Source: VAZQ01 sp963725185
Lineage (GTDB): Bacteria > Pseudomonadota > Alphaproteobacteria > Rhizobiales > Xanthobacteraceae
Assembly (NCBI GenBank): GCA_963725185.1
Contig: CAVRXO010000006.1
Coordinates: 2,356,001 to 2,420,000, forward strand
Length of the DNA stretch: 64,000 nucleotides
Reading direction: 5' to 3'
Below the pieces are notes generated by a model. The model searched no databases, was not told where the DNA came from, and was given only the letters and a program-made list of their open reading frames with translations. This document shows, one piece after another, positions 44,482 to 54,147 of the stretch. Position 1 is the stretch's first letter, and each line of letters begins with the position of its first letter. Position numbers and translations under genes: made by a program.

Positions 44482-45504
44482 CTAACGGCGTTCGGTCGCT
44501 TCGCGCGCTTCCGCCACGACGTCCTTGGGGGTCTGGTAGAGCTCGGTGATCAGCTTCTCGACGTCGGGTCCCGACACCGGATTGATCTCTAGGCCGCGTG
44601 TCGCGGCCTCCGCCAGAAACTCCGGATCCTTCATGGTGAGATCGAAGGCGTGGCGGAGCGCCTGCGCGCGGTCCGCCGGGATTCCGGGCGGGCCCGCGAA
44701 CGGCCGTCCCATGGTCTGCCGGCTGAAGATGAGCTTGAGGATCTGCCGCTGCCGGTCGTTGGTCGCAAGGTCGGTGATCAGCGGCACGTTCGGCAGATCG
44801 GCCGCCTTTTCCAGTGCCAGCTGGACGATGAGGTTGAGCTTGTGCTCGGCCAGCCACTGCGCCTTCTCGGCCTTGATGCTGCTCCAGGACCAGCCGCAGC
44901 GGCCGTCGATCTCGCCCCGCTCCATGGCCAGCGAGATCTCGGCGCTGCCCGGATAGCCCGAGATCAGCCGATCCTTGACGCCGAAGGCGTTCCTCAGCAC
45001 GTTGGCAAAGACGTCCGGATCGGAGCCGGAGCCATTGCCCGCAACCGTGAAATCCTTGATCAGCGCGTCATTCCAGTTCTTGACCGGCGAGGTGGCGTAG
45101 GTCGCGCACAGGCTGATCTCGTTGGCGGCGCTGCCGATCCAGGTGAGCTTGGTGGCGTCGAACTTCGCATTGGTGCCGCCGATCAGCGGTTCCATCGCCA
45201 TGCCGCGGGCGAATATCCCGAAGGCGGTGCCGTCCTTCGGACTGACATTGTAGAGATAGTTCACCAGATTGAGCGTTCCGGCTCCCGGCATGTTCTGCGG
45301 CACCAGGGACGGATTGCCCGGGATGTAGCGTCCCATATGGCGGGCAAGGACGCGTCCGGCAGCATCGTAGGAGCCGCCGGGGCTATAGCCGATCAGCACC
45401 GTGATGGTGCGTCCCTTGTAGAAGTCCTCGACCGAATCCGCATGTGCCGGAGCAGCGACCGCGGCCATGACGATGGCAAGGATGGGGATGAGCTGATTTC
45501 GCAT
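44482..45504 (-). CDS. TctC/Bug solute receptor, copy 4 (DFYKG type)
   Basis: 340 aa from the ATG at 45504 (MRNQLIPILAIVMAAVAAPA), which begins directly with a signal peptide; the frame is open to 45546, but those residues are polar. The mature start VEDFYKGRTITVLIGYSPGG resembles copy 1, followed by HMGRYIPGNPSLVPQNMPGA, LYNVSPKDGTAFGIF and SGYPGSAEISLAMERGEIDG. Copies 1 and 4 are therefore one subtype, copies 2 and 3 another. It converges on the deacetylase gene. The ligand is unknown. Confidence 0.85.
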   Translation of the reverse strand: MRNQLIPILAIVMAAVAAPAHADSVEDFYKGRTITVLIGYSPGGSYDAAGRVLARHMGRYIPGNPSLVPQNMPGAGTLNLVNYLYNVSPKDGTAFGIFARGMAMEPLIGGTNAKFDATKLTWIGSAANEISLCATYATSPVKNWNDALIKDFTVAGNGSGSDPDVFANVLRNAFGVKDRLISGYPGSAEISLAMERGEIDGRCGWSWSSIKAEKAQWLAEHKLNLIVQLALEKAADLPNVPLITDLATNDRQRQILKLIFSRQTMGRPFAGPPGIPADRAQALRHAFDLTMKDPEFLAEAATRGLEINPVSGPDVEKLITELYQTPKDVVAEAREATERR

Positions 45505-45787
45505 GTTGATGGTCGTAGGAGGATGGCGTGGCGAAGTCAATTTCACGAGCGCGGACGATGCAGGCCGAATCCGAGCGCGGAAGCTGCGTCAATGCGACTG
45601 ACGGATGCGACAATGAGTCGTACGACCGCGCGCCCGGCAACGGCGCGTACGGCAATCAGTCTGCCGGTTTCTGCAAGATGTTGCGGTTGCGGCCGCCGCC
45701 GCAATGCGCATTGGCCTGCAGCGGAGCGTGACCGTAAGGCCAGGCTGGGGTGAGATGAGGCAAGCCAGTCCGCGGTGCGGCGGACGT

Positions 45788-46240
45788 TTACTCGGCGGCC
45801 TCGGCTTTGACCTTGGCTTTGACCGAATCCTCGGCGCTCAGTCCCGGCCAGGGATGCTCGGAGATGTCGAACACCACGCCGTCGGGGCCGTGGAACTTGG
45901 TCTCGTAGAATCCGGTGTGACCAGGCGGAGGCGTATGCCGGAAGCAGTCGCCGCCCAGTGCCTCGACATGTCGGCGCGCGCTCGCGAGGTCGTCGACCAG
46001 GACGCCGAAGTGATGCAGGCCGACATAATCGGTGCCTTTGCCGAGCTGATCGTCGTTGCCGAAATTGAGGATCGCCATGTTGAGCGTGCCGTCGCTGAGA
46101 TAGACCCCGTAGATTTGGCCGGGCTTGGGATTGGGCGGACCCGCCCGTCCGACCTCTTTCATGTCGAAGGCGGCTTTGTAGAAGTTTGCGACCTTCTCGG
46201 GATCCTTGGTCGCCAATGCGATATGCCGGATCTTTGCCAT
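45788..46240 (-). CDS. VOC/glyoxalase-fold protein
   Basis: 150 aa, a single vicinal-oxygen-chelate module pair: IRHIALATKDPEKVANFYKA, FDMKEVGRAG, GVYLSDGTLNMAILNF, then GLHHFGVLVDDLASARRHVE, ALGGDCFRHTPP, YETKFHGPDGVVFDISEHPW. Metal ligand candidates are His7, His77 and Glu113. The fold covers glyoxalases, dioxygenases and resistance proteins; nothing here fixes the reaction. The alanine/lysine tail (KAKVKAEAAE) is nonconserved. No operon partner. Confidence 0.82.
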   Translation of the reverse strand: MAKIRHIALATKDPEKVANFYKAAFDMKEVGRAGPPNPKPGQIYGVYLSDGTLNMAILNFGNDDQLGKGTDYVGLHHFGVLVDDLASARRHVEALGGDCFRHTPPPGHTGFYETKFHGPDGVVFDISEHPWPGLSAEDSVKAKVKAEAAE

Positions 46241-46566
46241 TTGTGTCTCCGTGCTTGTCCCGTGTGTCCCGGCGCTGTCTTAAGGGGAACTCCAGACGGC
46301 CGTCGATTTGTAGCATGGAAAATCCGCAAGAGGTAGCGCGTGCCGCGCGCCGGCATGCCGCGCCGGCTGTCGTGCTTGGGAAGGCGCGATCGGGCGATTG
46401 GGCGGTTCCTTCCGTGACGCAGTCGCGTTAGGATGAGGTTCCGGCTTCACGGACATGTGCGAAAACGTGTGCGCAGGAGCCGGCACCGATGCTTTAGACA
46501 TAAGGCCGTATCCGCCGTATTGATTGTGCGCTCTTAATCTGCATCTCGGGCCCTGAGAGGACTTCC
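46241..46566. other. intergenic, no gene seen
   Basis: 326 bases between divergent genes. A GGAAC at 46285 is not followed by a CGTT-like -10 at 16-17 bases. Minus-strand frames have no ribosome site. The region ends with GAGAGGA, the ribosome site of msrA. Confidence 0.45.
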
Positions 46567-47334
46567 ATGCCGATCCCGCAGCCGCCTGGATTATTCGCCC
46601 AACGCCTGAATTCCTTGGCCCGACGCTCAGTCTGGGCCTTGCTTGCCGTGGGCGTGCTCGCCGCCTCGTGGCAGGTGCGCGTCCATGCCGCCGAGCCCGC
46701 CACCATAATCCCGCCGCCCGCCATCGACGCGCCCAAGGCGCAATCCGGCCCAGGCACCCCGGCGTCGCAAACCATTGTGCTCGCCGGCGGCTGCTTCTGG
46801 GGCGTCCAGGCGGTCTTCCAGCACGTCAAGGGCGTGACCCAGGCTGTTTCGGGCTATGCGGGCGGCAGCAAGGAAACCGCGATCTACGAGATCGTCAGCA
46901 CCGGCCGCACCGGCCACGCCGAGTCGGTACAGGTCACCTTCGATCCCCGGCAGATCTCATATGGCCGGATCCTGCAAATCTACTTTTCGGTCGCGCACGA
47001 TCCCACCGAGCTCAATCGCCAGGGCCCGGATACGGGCACCCAATATCGCTCGGCCATCTTCTACCGGGATGATTCCCAGAAGAGCATCGCGCAAGCCTAC
47101 ATCGCGCAGCTCGACAAGGCCGGCGTGTTCAAGCAGCCGATCGTGACGCAGATCAATCAGCTCGGCGAGTTCTATCCGGCCGAGGCCTATCACCAGGATT
47201 ACGCCACGCTCCATCCGAGCAGTCCCTATATCGCGTATTACGACCTGCCCAAGGTGGAAAACCTGCAGCATGTCTTTGCCGACCTCTACCGACAGAGCCC
47301 GGTCCTGGTCTCGGCCGCAAATCAATCGAATTGA
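46567..47334 (+). CDS. msrA: exported peptide methionine sulfoxide reductase A
   Basis: 255 aa. A signal peptide (SVWALLAVGVLAASWQVRVH) and a proline-rich linker precede the MsrA domain from about residue 70. The active-site motif is AGGCFWGVQAVF with Cys76. Family blocks VSGYAGGS, HAESVQVTFDP, ISYGRILQIYFSVAHDPTEL, GPDTGTQYRSAIFY and FYPAEAYHQDY follow. No fused MsrB domain is seen. It reduces methionine-S-sulfoxide in periplasmic proteins; most MsrA enzymes are cytoplasmic, so the signal peptide is notable. GAGAGGA precedes the ATG. Confidence 0.92.
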   Translation: MPIPQPPGLFAQRLNSLARRSVWALLAVGVLAASWQVRVHAAEPATIIPPPAIDAPKAQSGPGTPASQTIVLAGGCFWGVQAVFQHVKGVTQAVSGYAGGSKETAIYEIVSTGRTGHAESVQVTFDPRQISYGRILQIYFSVAHDPTELNRQGPDTGTQYRSAIFYRDDSQKSIAQAYIAQLDKAGVFKQPIVTQINQLGEFYPAEAYHQDYATLHPSSPYIAYYDLPKVENLQHVFADLYRQSPVLVSAANQSN

Positions 47335-47374
47335 ACGATGGCGGATCGCCCCGGCTCGCTGGGGCTCGCCCGGC

Positions 47375-48223
47375 CTACGTGGCTATCAGCTCGCGCAGAC
47401 GGCGATTGAACGGCTGCGCGGCCTCGTATTGGACCCAGTGGCCGGCGCCGGGGAAAATGTCGAAGCTGGCCTGCGGCCGAAACTGCCGGAGCTTGTCCGC
47501 ACGCTCGGCCAGATAGGGGACGGCGGTCGCGTCGAACTCGCCCCAGATCCCTGCCAGCCGTCCCTGGAAGCCCGTCAGGCACTGCGAGAGCGCGCCGGTA
47601 TGCGAGACATGCTTGCCGCGGATCCGCGATCGCTCGGCATTGGCCTTCTGCACATGGACCGCCAGCGCATCGATCTTGCCGGGATCGTGGATCATCAGGA
47701 TGCCAAGATTGTGCCGGTGCGTCTCGGTCTTCGCGGCGTCAGTGGCAAGACGGCGCCATGATTTGAGCGGCTCCATCGGGCCGCGCGGCGCGCCGGTCCC
47801 GGTGGCGCCGACGAGCACCAGGCATTGCGCGCGCCCGCCTGCGTGACTGACCAGATAGCCGGCGATCAGGCCGCCCATGGAAAATCCCGCCACCGCAAAA
47901 CCGGTCTGTCGTCCCAGGATGCTTGCCACGCCGCTCGCCAACGTCGCCCCGATGCTGTCCGCGGAGACCGGCGCGGCAGGACTTGCGGATTCGCCGGATC
48001 CCGGTATGTCCGGAACCAGGAGCATGAAATCGCGGGCGAGGTCCTCGATATTGCGGATCCAGTGCATCCAGCTGCCGGTGCCGCCGTGCAGTAGAACAAG
48101 CGGCGGGCCCTGGCCCCATGTCCGCCACACCACGTCGCCGCCGCCGTCGGGAATGGCGCGGCGCGTGCTCGCGCGATCGAGCGCGGCGATGATGTCGGCA
48201 GGTGTCGGACGTGCAATGGTCAT
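47375..48223 (-). CDS. alpha/beta-hydrolase fold protein
   Basis: 282 aa. The oxyanion segment is PLVLLHGGTGSWMHWIRN, the nucleophile elbow AVAGFSMGGLIAGYL (Ser115) and the late His in FPGAGHWVQYEAAQPF; LAGIWGEFDATAVPY supplies the acid region. The lid between about 150 and 230 is polar. It is similar in outline to MhpC/BphD-type C-C hydrolases and esterases; the substrate cannot be told. It converges on msrA with 40 bp between stops. Confidence 0.87.
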   Translation of the reverse strand: MTIARPTPADIIAALDRASTRRAIPDGGGDVVWRTWGQGPPLVLLHGGTGSWMHWIRNIEDLARDFMLLVPDIPGSGESASPAAPVSADSIGATLASGVASILGRQTGFAVAGFSMGGLIAGYLVSHAGGRAQCLVLVGATGTGAPRGPMEPLKSWRRLATDAAKTETHRHNLGILMIHDPGKIDALAVHVQKANAERSRIRGKHVSHTGALSQCLTGFQGRLAGIWGEFDATAVPYLAERADKLRQFRPQASFDIFPGAGHWVQYEAAQPFNRRLRELIAT

Positions 48224-48555
48224 GCAATGGCTCGCGCTGCGCCTCGCGTTTCGGACGCGGACGTATCGTTTCCCGACGGCAAGCTCCTGGTGCGGAAGGA
48301 TCCACGGGCAAGTTGGAACGGCGAATGCAGCCCGGCAGCGTGACCACGGAAACAGATCAACGAGCGATCAGCATGCCAGAGCAATCTTTGAATATCCAGC
48401 CGTCCATTAAGCCGATAAATCGCGAACGAGAGGAGTTCCACGCGGGCGCGTTGACGGCTGAGGGGCTTGCGCTGCGGACTCGATGACCTAAATTCTCGGC
48501 TCTTGGCCTTTCGTGAGGGGGGGGCGGCAGCTGACAACCCGGAAAAGCAAAACTC
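48224..48555. other. intergenic between divergent genes
   Basis: 332 bases. GGAAC at 48306 lacks a -10 at the right distance. No hairpin or operator was recognised. It must hold promoters for the hydrolase and for the debranching enzyme gene. Confidence 0.45.
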
Positions 48556-50769
48556 ATGCCCAGCGAAGTCGCCGTGCAGGCACTCCATATCGATCCGATT
48601 CCCGAGGCGCCGTTCTATATTGCGGTCGCGGACTCCGCGGTGCGGGCCCGGTGCACGCTCAAATCCGGCGATACTTTCGTGGTCATGGACAGCCACGGCG
48701 ATGTCGGCGCCTCGTCCGGCGGACCGGACGGCCTGTTCCATCGCGACACGCGTTATCTCTCGCGGTTCGAATTGACGGTCAACGAGCTGCAGCCGCTGCT
48801 GCTCGGCTCGAATCTGCGTGACGACAACGCGCTGCTGACGGTCGATCTGACCAATCCGGATATTTTCTCCGACCAGCGGATCGTATTGCAGAAGGACACC
48901 CTGCACATCGTGCGCACGTTCTTCCTTTGGCGGGGAACGGCGTATCAAAGGCTCGGTCTGCGCAATTTCGGCGACCGCGCGGCGGATCTGCGCCTCGTGA
49001 TTCTGTTCGACGCCGATTTTGCCGACGTTTTCGAGGTGCGCGGCTTGCGTCGCGACCGTCGAGGCCTCATGACCCGCGGGCTCATCGGCCCCGATCAGGT
49101 CCTGTTGAGCTATCGCGGGCTCGACGGCGTGAACCGGCGCACCAGGCTCACCTTCGATCCGCCGCCGACCAAGCTCGCCGTGAACGCTGCCTCCTATCAG
49201 ATTCATATCCCACCCGGGACCGTGCAGCCGCTGTTCGTTGCGGCGGCGTGCGACCAAGCGGACGAACGCCCGATGCCCTTCGGGCGCGGCTTGCTGGCGG
49301 CCCGCCGCGAGCTGCGGGCGGCCACGAACGGCGGCACCACGGTCGAGAGCTCGAATGACCTCTTCAACGAGATCCTGTGCCGCTCCGCGGCGGATCTCTC
49401 CATGCTGATGACCGATACGCCGCAAGGGCGCTACCCCTATGCCGGCATTCCCTGGTATTCGACCACGTTCGGTCGCGACGGCCTGATCACCGCGCTGCAG
49501 ATGCTGTGGTGGAATCCGAGCGTGGCGCGCGGCGTGCTGCGCCGCCTTGCCGCCTACCAGGCGAAGGAGACCGACCCGGAGTCCGATGCACAACCGGGAA
49601 AGATCCTGCATGAGATGCGCGCCGGCGAGATGGCCGCGCTGCAAGAAGTGCCCTTCGGCCTCTACTATGGCAGTGTCGATTCGACTCCGCTCTTCGTGCT
49701 GCTGGCCGGCGCCTATGTGGAACGCACCGGCGACGAAGAGACGCTGGCGGAGCTGTGGCCCGCGATCGAGGCTGCGCTGGGCTGGATCGACGGGCCGGGC
49801 GATCCGGATCGCGACGGCTTTGTCGAATACTGGCGCTCGACCGAGCAGGGCTTGGCCAATCAGGGCTGGAAGGATTCGTACGACGCCATCTTCCACGCGG
49901 ACGGACGCCTGGCGGAGGGTCCCATCACGCTCGCCGAGGTCCAGGGCTACGTCTTCGCGGCCAAGCGCCTGCTGGCCCGCTGTGCGCGGCGGCTCGGGCA
50001 TAATGCGCTTGCCGGCCGGCTCGAGAGCGAAGCGGCGCGCCTGGCCGAGCGTTTCGAGGCGGCGTTCTGGTGCCCGGAGATCGAAACCTACGCGCTGGCG
50101 CTCGACGGGAGCAAGCGGCCGTGCCGCGTACGCACGTCGAACGCCGGACAGGTGCTGTTTGCCGGCATTGCGAGACCCGAACGGGCCGAGCTGGTGGCGC
50201 GCGGTCTCATGGAAACCAGGTTCAATTCCGGCTGGGGCATTCGCACCGTGGCCAAAGGAGAAGCTCGCTACAATCCGATGTCCTATCACAACGGCTCGAT
50301 CTGGCCGCACGACAATTCCCTGATCGCGCTCGGCTTTGCCCGCTATGGATTTGCCTCCTCGGTCGAGCAGCTGTTCAAGGGCCTGTTCCGGGCCGCCACC
50401 TACATGGATTTGCGGCGGCTGCCGGAATTGTATTGCGGCTTCCAGCGCCAACGGGGCCGCGGCCCGACGCTCTATCCGGTCGCCTGCTCGCCGCAGGCCT
50501 GGGCGAGTGCCACGCCGTTCGCGCTGCTCGAAGCCTCGCTCGGGCTCGAGTTCGATCCGGGCAAGAGCGAAATTCGGTTGCGCAATCCCCGGCTGCCGTC
50601 GTTCCTGGAGGAAGTGACGCTGCGCAATCTGCGGCTTGGACCCGCGTGCGTCGATCTCAGGGTGCGCCGCCACAAGGAGGTGGTCTCGCTCGATATCCTG
50701 CGCACCTGGGGCAATATCCAAGTCTCCGTCGTCTGCTCGTCGAGGACCCTTGAAGAGCCCAAGCGGTAA
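48556..50769 (+). CDS. amylo-alpha-1,6-glucosidase / glycogen-debranching-type glycosidase
   Basis: 737 aa, cytoplasmic. The N-terminal GDE-type beta domain (about 20-220) reads DGLFHRDTRYLSRFELTVNE. The (alpha/alpha)6 catalytic barrel reads GRYPYAGIPWYSTTFGRDGL, EMRAGEMAALQEVPFGLYYG and SVDSTPLFVLLAG, with acid candidates in DRDGFVEYWRSTEQGLANQG and YHNGSIWPHDNSLIALG. Bacterial proteins with this architecture act on glycogen branches, glucosylglycerate or related solutes. Its proximity to trehalose genes fits storage-carbohydrate or compatible-solute turnover under stress. Confidence 0.87.
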   Translation: MPSEVAVQALHIDPIPEAPFYIAVADSAVRARCTLKSGDTFVVMDSHGDVGASSGGPDGLFHRDTRYLSRFELTVNELQPLLLGSNLRDDNALLTVDLTNPDIFSDQRIVLQKDTLHIVRTFFLWRGTAYQRLGLRNFGDRAADLRLVILFDADFADVFEVRGLRRDRRGLMTRGLIGPDQVLLSYRGLDGVNRRTRLTFDPPPTKLAVNAASYQIHIPPGTVQPLFVAAACDQADERPMPFGRGLLAARRELRAATNGGTTVESSNDLFNEILCRSAADLSMLMTDTPQGRYPYAGIPWYSTTFGRDGLITALQMLWWNPSVARGVLRRLAAYQAKETDPESDAQPGKILHEMRAGEMAALQEVPFGLYYGSVDSTPLFVLLAGAYVERTGDEETLAELWPAIEAALGWIDGPGDPDRDGFVEYWRSTEQGLANQGWKDSYDAIFHADGRLAEGPITLAEVQGYVFAAKRLLARCARRLGHNALAGRLESEAARLAERFEAAFWCPEIETYALALDGSKRPCRVRTSNAGQVLFAGIARPERAELVARGLMETRFNSGWGIRTVAKGEARYNPMSYHNGSIWPHDNSLIALGFARYGFASSVEQLFKGLFRAATYMDLRRLPELYCGFQRQRGRGPTLYPVACSPQAWASATPFALLEASLGLEFDPGKSEIRLRNPRLPSFLEEVTLRNLRLGPACVDLRVRRHKEVVSLDILRTWGNIQVSVVCSSRTLEEPKR

Positions 50770-50844
50770 TCCGCTGCCGGCGTTCTTCCCAGGGAACTCT
50801 CCTGGGCGTAGCGGCTTGGTGATCTGAGCACGAAGGCGGCCCCA

Positions 50845-51354
50845 ATGCGCAAGTATCATCCAGCGGCTGCGGCAGCGATCGCGCTGATCGCCTTTGTTGC
50901 CGCGACCCTGTCATCGCTTGCGCAAGACGCGGGAGCACCGGTGCCGGCTGCGCCGGTGCCGGCCGCTCAGCCCGACACCGGCGGGCCGGCAAAACCGCCG
51001 GATGTGCCGCCCGCAGTACCAATTCTCCAGAGTCAGGATCTGCAAGGAATCCTCGGCAAAGAGGTTCTCAGCGTCTCCGGCGAAAACATGGGTCGGATCG
51101 TCGATGTCGTGGTCGATCGGACAGGAAAGGTCCGTGCGGCAATCATCGATTTCGGCGGTTTCCTCGGGGTGGGCAGTCGCAAGATCGCGGTCGACTGGAA
51201 TGCATTGAGCTTTCCGCGGCCCGGCGACAAGGCCGGCCGCGTCACCCTCGAATTCACGCGCGACCAGGTGAAGGCCGGGCCCGAATATCAAGAAGGCAAG
51301 CCGGTGGTCGTGCTGGGTGCCCAAGGCAAGCTCGAGCCATTCTCATTTCAATAA
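50845..51354 (+). CDS. exported PRC-barrel domain protein
   Basis: 169 aa. A signal peptide (AAAIALIAFVAATLSSLAQD) and an alanine/proline linker lead to a PRC-barrel (about 70-130): LQGILGKEVLSVSGENMGRI, VDVVVDRTGKVRAAIIDFGG and FLGVGSRKIAVDWNALSF. It is exported, unlike the cytoplasmic PRC domains of RimM or photosynthetic reaction centres. Such proteins are common in Rhizobiales and often stress-linked; the role is unknown. GGAAC at 50798 with GCTT after 16 bases is only a weak EcfG resemblance. Confidence 0.85.
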   Translation: MRKYHPAAAAAIALIAFVAATLSSLAQDAGAPVPAAPVPAAQPDTGGPAKPPDVPPAVPILQSQDLQGILGKEVLSVSGENMGRIVDVVVDRTGKVRAAIIDFGGFLGVGSRKIAVDWNALSFPRPGDKAGRVTLEFTRDQVKAGPEYQEGKPVVVLGAQGKLEPFSFQ

Positions 51355-51485
51355 GCTGCTGATCCGGGAGACGTGCCCTGCCCGCGGAACGAACATGGCG
51401 CCATGGCGACAGGCCGGGCGATAGCAGCATCAATGGCGAGCCGCCGGAGCCGAACAAACGCCCGCCAGCTCCCTCACGCGGCACT

Positions 51486-52667
51486 TTGCGCGGCTTCGAT
51501 TGGTTCATCTTCTTCGTGGCCGATGTGCAGACCGGCTTCGGGCCTTTCGTGTCGGTTTATCTCACTGCGCAAAAATGGCCGCAGGTCGACATCGGCCTGG
51601 TCCTGTCCGTGGGCGGGCTGGTCGCCCTGGCGGGGCAGATCCCGGGCGGAGCCCTGGTCGATTTTGCCCGCTCGGAGCGGCTGGTGGCCGGCCTTGCGGT
51701 CGCGGCGATCAGCGTCAGTGCGCTCGGCTATGCGGCTTGGCCGATCTTGCCGATCGTCCTCTCCGCCGCCGTGTTGCACGCCGGTGCCAGTTGCGTGCTC
51801 GGCCCGGCAATTGCCGCCATCAGCCTCGGCCTGGTCGGGCACGCCGCCGTCGGTGAACGGCTCGGCCGCAACGCCCGTTTCGCGTCCATTGGCAACGGGC
51901 TGGCGGCCGCCGCCATGGGCGCCTGCGGCTACTTTCTCTCGGCCCGGGCGGTGTTCTTCGTCACCGCGCTCCTGCTCGTGCCGGCACTGTTGGCGCTTCG
52001 GACGATGTCGGCGAACGAAATCGATCCCGAGCGGGCGCACGGCGGGGTGGTGCGAGGGCGAGGCAACCGCCCGCCGCCGAACATCGCCGACCTGATACGC
52101 CTGCGTCCGCTGCTGATCTTGGCCGGCTGCGTCATGCTGTTTCATCTCGCCAATGCGGCCATGCTCCCGCTGATGGGCAGCGTGCTGACGATGCGCTCGA
52201 GTCAATGGGCGACGGTATTGATCGCCGCATGCATCGTGGTGCCGCAGGCGGTGGTCGCCGCGCTGTCGCCGTGGGTCGGACGACGAGCCCAAAGCTGGGG
52301 ACGGCGGCCTTTGTTGCTGCTCGGCTTTGCCGCATTGCCGGTGCGCGGTATCCTGTTTGCCACCGTCAACGATCCGAACCTGCTGGTCGCGGTCCAGTTG
52401 CTCGACGGTCTGACCGCATCCGTGTTCGGAGTGATGGTGCCGCTCATCATCGCCGACCTTACGCGCGGCACCGGCCATTTCAATCTCGGCCAGGGCATCG
52501 TGGGCGCCACCACCGGGATCGGCGCTTCGCTCAGCACCACGCTCGCGGGCTATACCAGCGACCACTTCGGCAGTGAGCTTGCCTTCCTGGGCCTGGCGAG
52601 CGTGGCCGCGCTCGGTTTGGCCGCGGTCTGGTTCCTGCTGCCGGAAACGCGGCCGATCCCGGAATGA
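51486..52667 (+). CDS. MFS transporter
   Basis: 393 aa from a TTG at 51486, the only start codon in the open frame before the first helix; the frame is open further upstream without ATG or GTG. Twelve helices are apparent. The first half holds DWFIFFVADVQTGFGPFVSV, LTAQKWPQVDIGLVLSVGGL and VALAGQIPGGALVDFARSER, the loop 2-3 region. The second half holds GRRAQSWGRRPLLLLGFAAL and ends LGLAAVWFLLPETRPIPE. It is a proton-coupled exporter or importer of unknown substrate. It converges with the glycosyltransferase gene. Confidence 0.83.
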   Translation: MRGFDWFIFFVADVQTGFGPFVSVYLTAQKWPQVDIGLVLSVGGLVALAGQIPGGALVDFARSERLVAGLAVAAISVSALGYAAWPILPIVLSAAVLHAGASCVLGPAIAAISLGLVGHAAVGERLGRNARFASIGNGLAAAAMGACGYFLSARAVFFVTALLLVPALLALRTMSANEIDPERAHGGVVRGRGNRPPPNIADLIRLRPLLILAGCVMLFHLANAAMLPLMGSVLTMRSSQWATVLIAACIVVPQAVVAALSPWVGRRAQSWGRRPLLLLGFAALPVRGILFATVNDPNLLVAVQLLDGLTASVFGVMVPLIIADLTRGTGHFNLGQGIVGATTGIGASLSTTLAGYTSDHFGSELAFLGLASVAALGLAAVWFLLPETRPIPE

Positions 52668-52718
52668 TCGGAAATCTCGGACGGTCGCGGCTCAAGGCCG
52701 CGACCGGTCCGGAGCCGC

Positions 52719-53810
52719 TCAGTGCCCTTCGGCCGCCACCTGCAGCGGCGGTGCTTCGTCGACCACCAGCCGCAGACGCGAAGATGCGCCATCGATCAGG
52801 CTCCGGTAGACGGCGAGATAATCCTGCGCCATGCGCCGCGCCGTGAATCGCTCCTCGAACCGCTCGCGGATCTTCGCGCGCGGCAATTGCGACAATCGAT
52901 CGACCGCACCGATGGCGCCGATTTCGTCCTCGACGATGAAGCCGGTCAACCCGTCCTCCACCACCTCGGGCACCGAGCCGCGATTGAATGCAATGACGGG
53001 CGTGGCGCACGCCATCGCCTCGATCATGACCAGGCCGAACGGCTCGGGCCAATCGATGGGCACGAGCAAGGCAATTGCACCGCTGAGAAAGGCCGGTTTC
53101 TCGCCGTCGCTGATCTCGCCCACATATTCGATATTGGCGGCGTCGAGGAGCGGCCGAATCTTGTCCTGGTAATAGTCGCGATCGACATTGTCGACCTTCG
53201 CGGCGATCTTGAGCGGTATGCCGCAATGCTGCGCGATCCGGATGGCGCGGTCGAGCCCCTTCTCGGGGGCGATGCGTCCGAGAAACGCGAAATAGCTCGG
53301 CGTGACCGGCTGCGGCGTGAGCAGCCGCTCCGGCAGGCCGTGGTGGATGGTGCGTACCCAGCGCGCCTGCGGAAGCGGCCGCCGTTGCGCATTGGAGATC
53401 GAGACCACCGGCACCGAGGAGAACGTGGTGAAGACCGGTTGGTGCTCCGGCAGGTCCAGCCGCCCGTGCAATGTCGTGACGAAGGGCGTCGACTGGCGTG
53501 AGAACAGCGAGAACGGATAGTAGTCCAAATGGAAATGCAGGAAATCGTATTCGCCGTGCCGGCGGCGCACGCGCTCCAGCATCAGCATATGCAGTGCATT
53601 GGCATCGCGCACGGAGCCATCCAGCCGCAGCGCGCGCGGCCAGCACGCTTCAAGCTTTGCCGAGGTGATCGAGTTGCCGCTCGCATAGAGGGTGACTTCG
53701 TGACCCAATCCAACCAACTCTTCGGTCAGCCAGTGAACCACGCGCTCGGTTCCGCCATAAAGCTTTGGCGGGATCGCTTCCGTTAACGGTGCGACTTGGG
53801 CAATGCGCAT
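52719..53810 (-). CDS. glycosyltransferase family 4
   Basis: 363 aa from the ATG at 53810 (MRIAQVAPLTEAIPPKLYGG), the usual start of this group; the open frame upstream encodes lysine-rich nonsense. The donor-nucleotide half contains AFLGRIAPEKGLDRAIRIAQ, VDNVDRDYYQDKIRPLL and EYVGEISDGEKPAFLSGAIA, and the E-x7-E-like motif EPFGLVMIEAMACATPVIAF. It is a retaining GT4 that transfers a sugar from a nucleotide donor, cytoplasmic or membrane-peripheral. The acceptor is unknown. It diverges from an ABC exporter across 337 bp. Confidence 0.88.
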   Translation of the reverse strand: MRIAQVAPLTEAIPPKLYGGTERVVHWLTEELVGLGHEVTLYASGNSITSAKLEACWPRALRLDGSVRDANALHMLMLERVRRRHGEYDFLHFHLDYYPFSLFSRQSTPFVTTLHGRLDLPEHQPVFTTFSSVPVVSISNAQRRPLPQARWVRTIHHGLPERLLTPQPVTPSYFAFLGRIAPEKGLDRAIRIAQHCGIPLKIAAKVDNVDRDYYQDKIRPLLDAANIEYVGEISDGEKPAFLSGAIALLVPIDWPEPFGLVMIEAMACATPVIAFNRGSVPEVVEDGLTGFIVEDEIGAIGAVDRLSQLPRAKIRERFEERFTARRMAQDYLAVYRSLIDGASSRLRLVVDEAPPLQVAAEGH

Positions 53811-54147
53811 AAAAACGCTCCTGTCGAGCTGCAGAATGCCCCTCCAGCCCTGATCCAACGTGGAACTGAACAACCAAGAAGGCCGCATAATTTGCAGGTT
53901 GGCAACCGACTTTTTTTTCCTCTGTCGAGGAACTTTTATTGCGATGCGAAGTCGAAGCTGAATGCACGGCGGCGCAGCGGCACCGCAGTTCCGGCATCGC
54001 ACTCCGCAGCCGGAATCCGACCACCAAGTTACCGCACGGCTTCAAATTTATGCTTTTCCGGCCCCGCTCACGCGGGGCTGACCGGTGACGGAAAGGGGCG
54101 AGCCGGTTGAAGGAGGGGCGGCCGGTCGCAAGGGAGGTTAATCAGAA
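53811..54147. other. divergent intergenic region
   Basis: 337 bases. A T8 run at 53911-53918 follows a very short GGTT-GGC-AACC hairpin, which might be a weak terminator or chance. GGAAC at 53870 and 53930 have no -10 partner. AAGGGAGG before 54148 is the ribosome site of the exporter gene. Confidence 0.45.

Noticed and set aside
50798..50822. GGAAC with GCTT 16 bases later before the PRC-barrel gene
   Set aside because: The -10 differs at two of four bases; too weak to list as an EcfG promoter.
48220..50859. 879-aa frame antisense to the debranching glycosidase
   Set aside because: Same reason; the sense strand has conserved catalytic blocks throughout.
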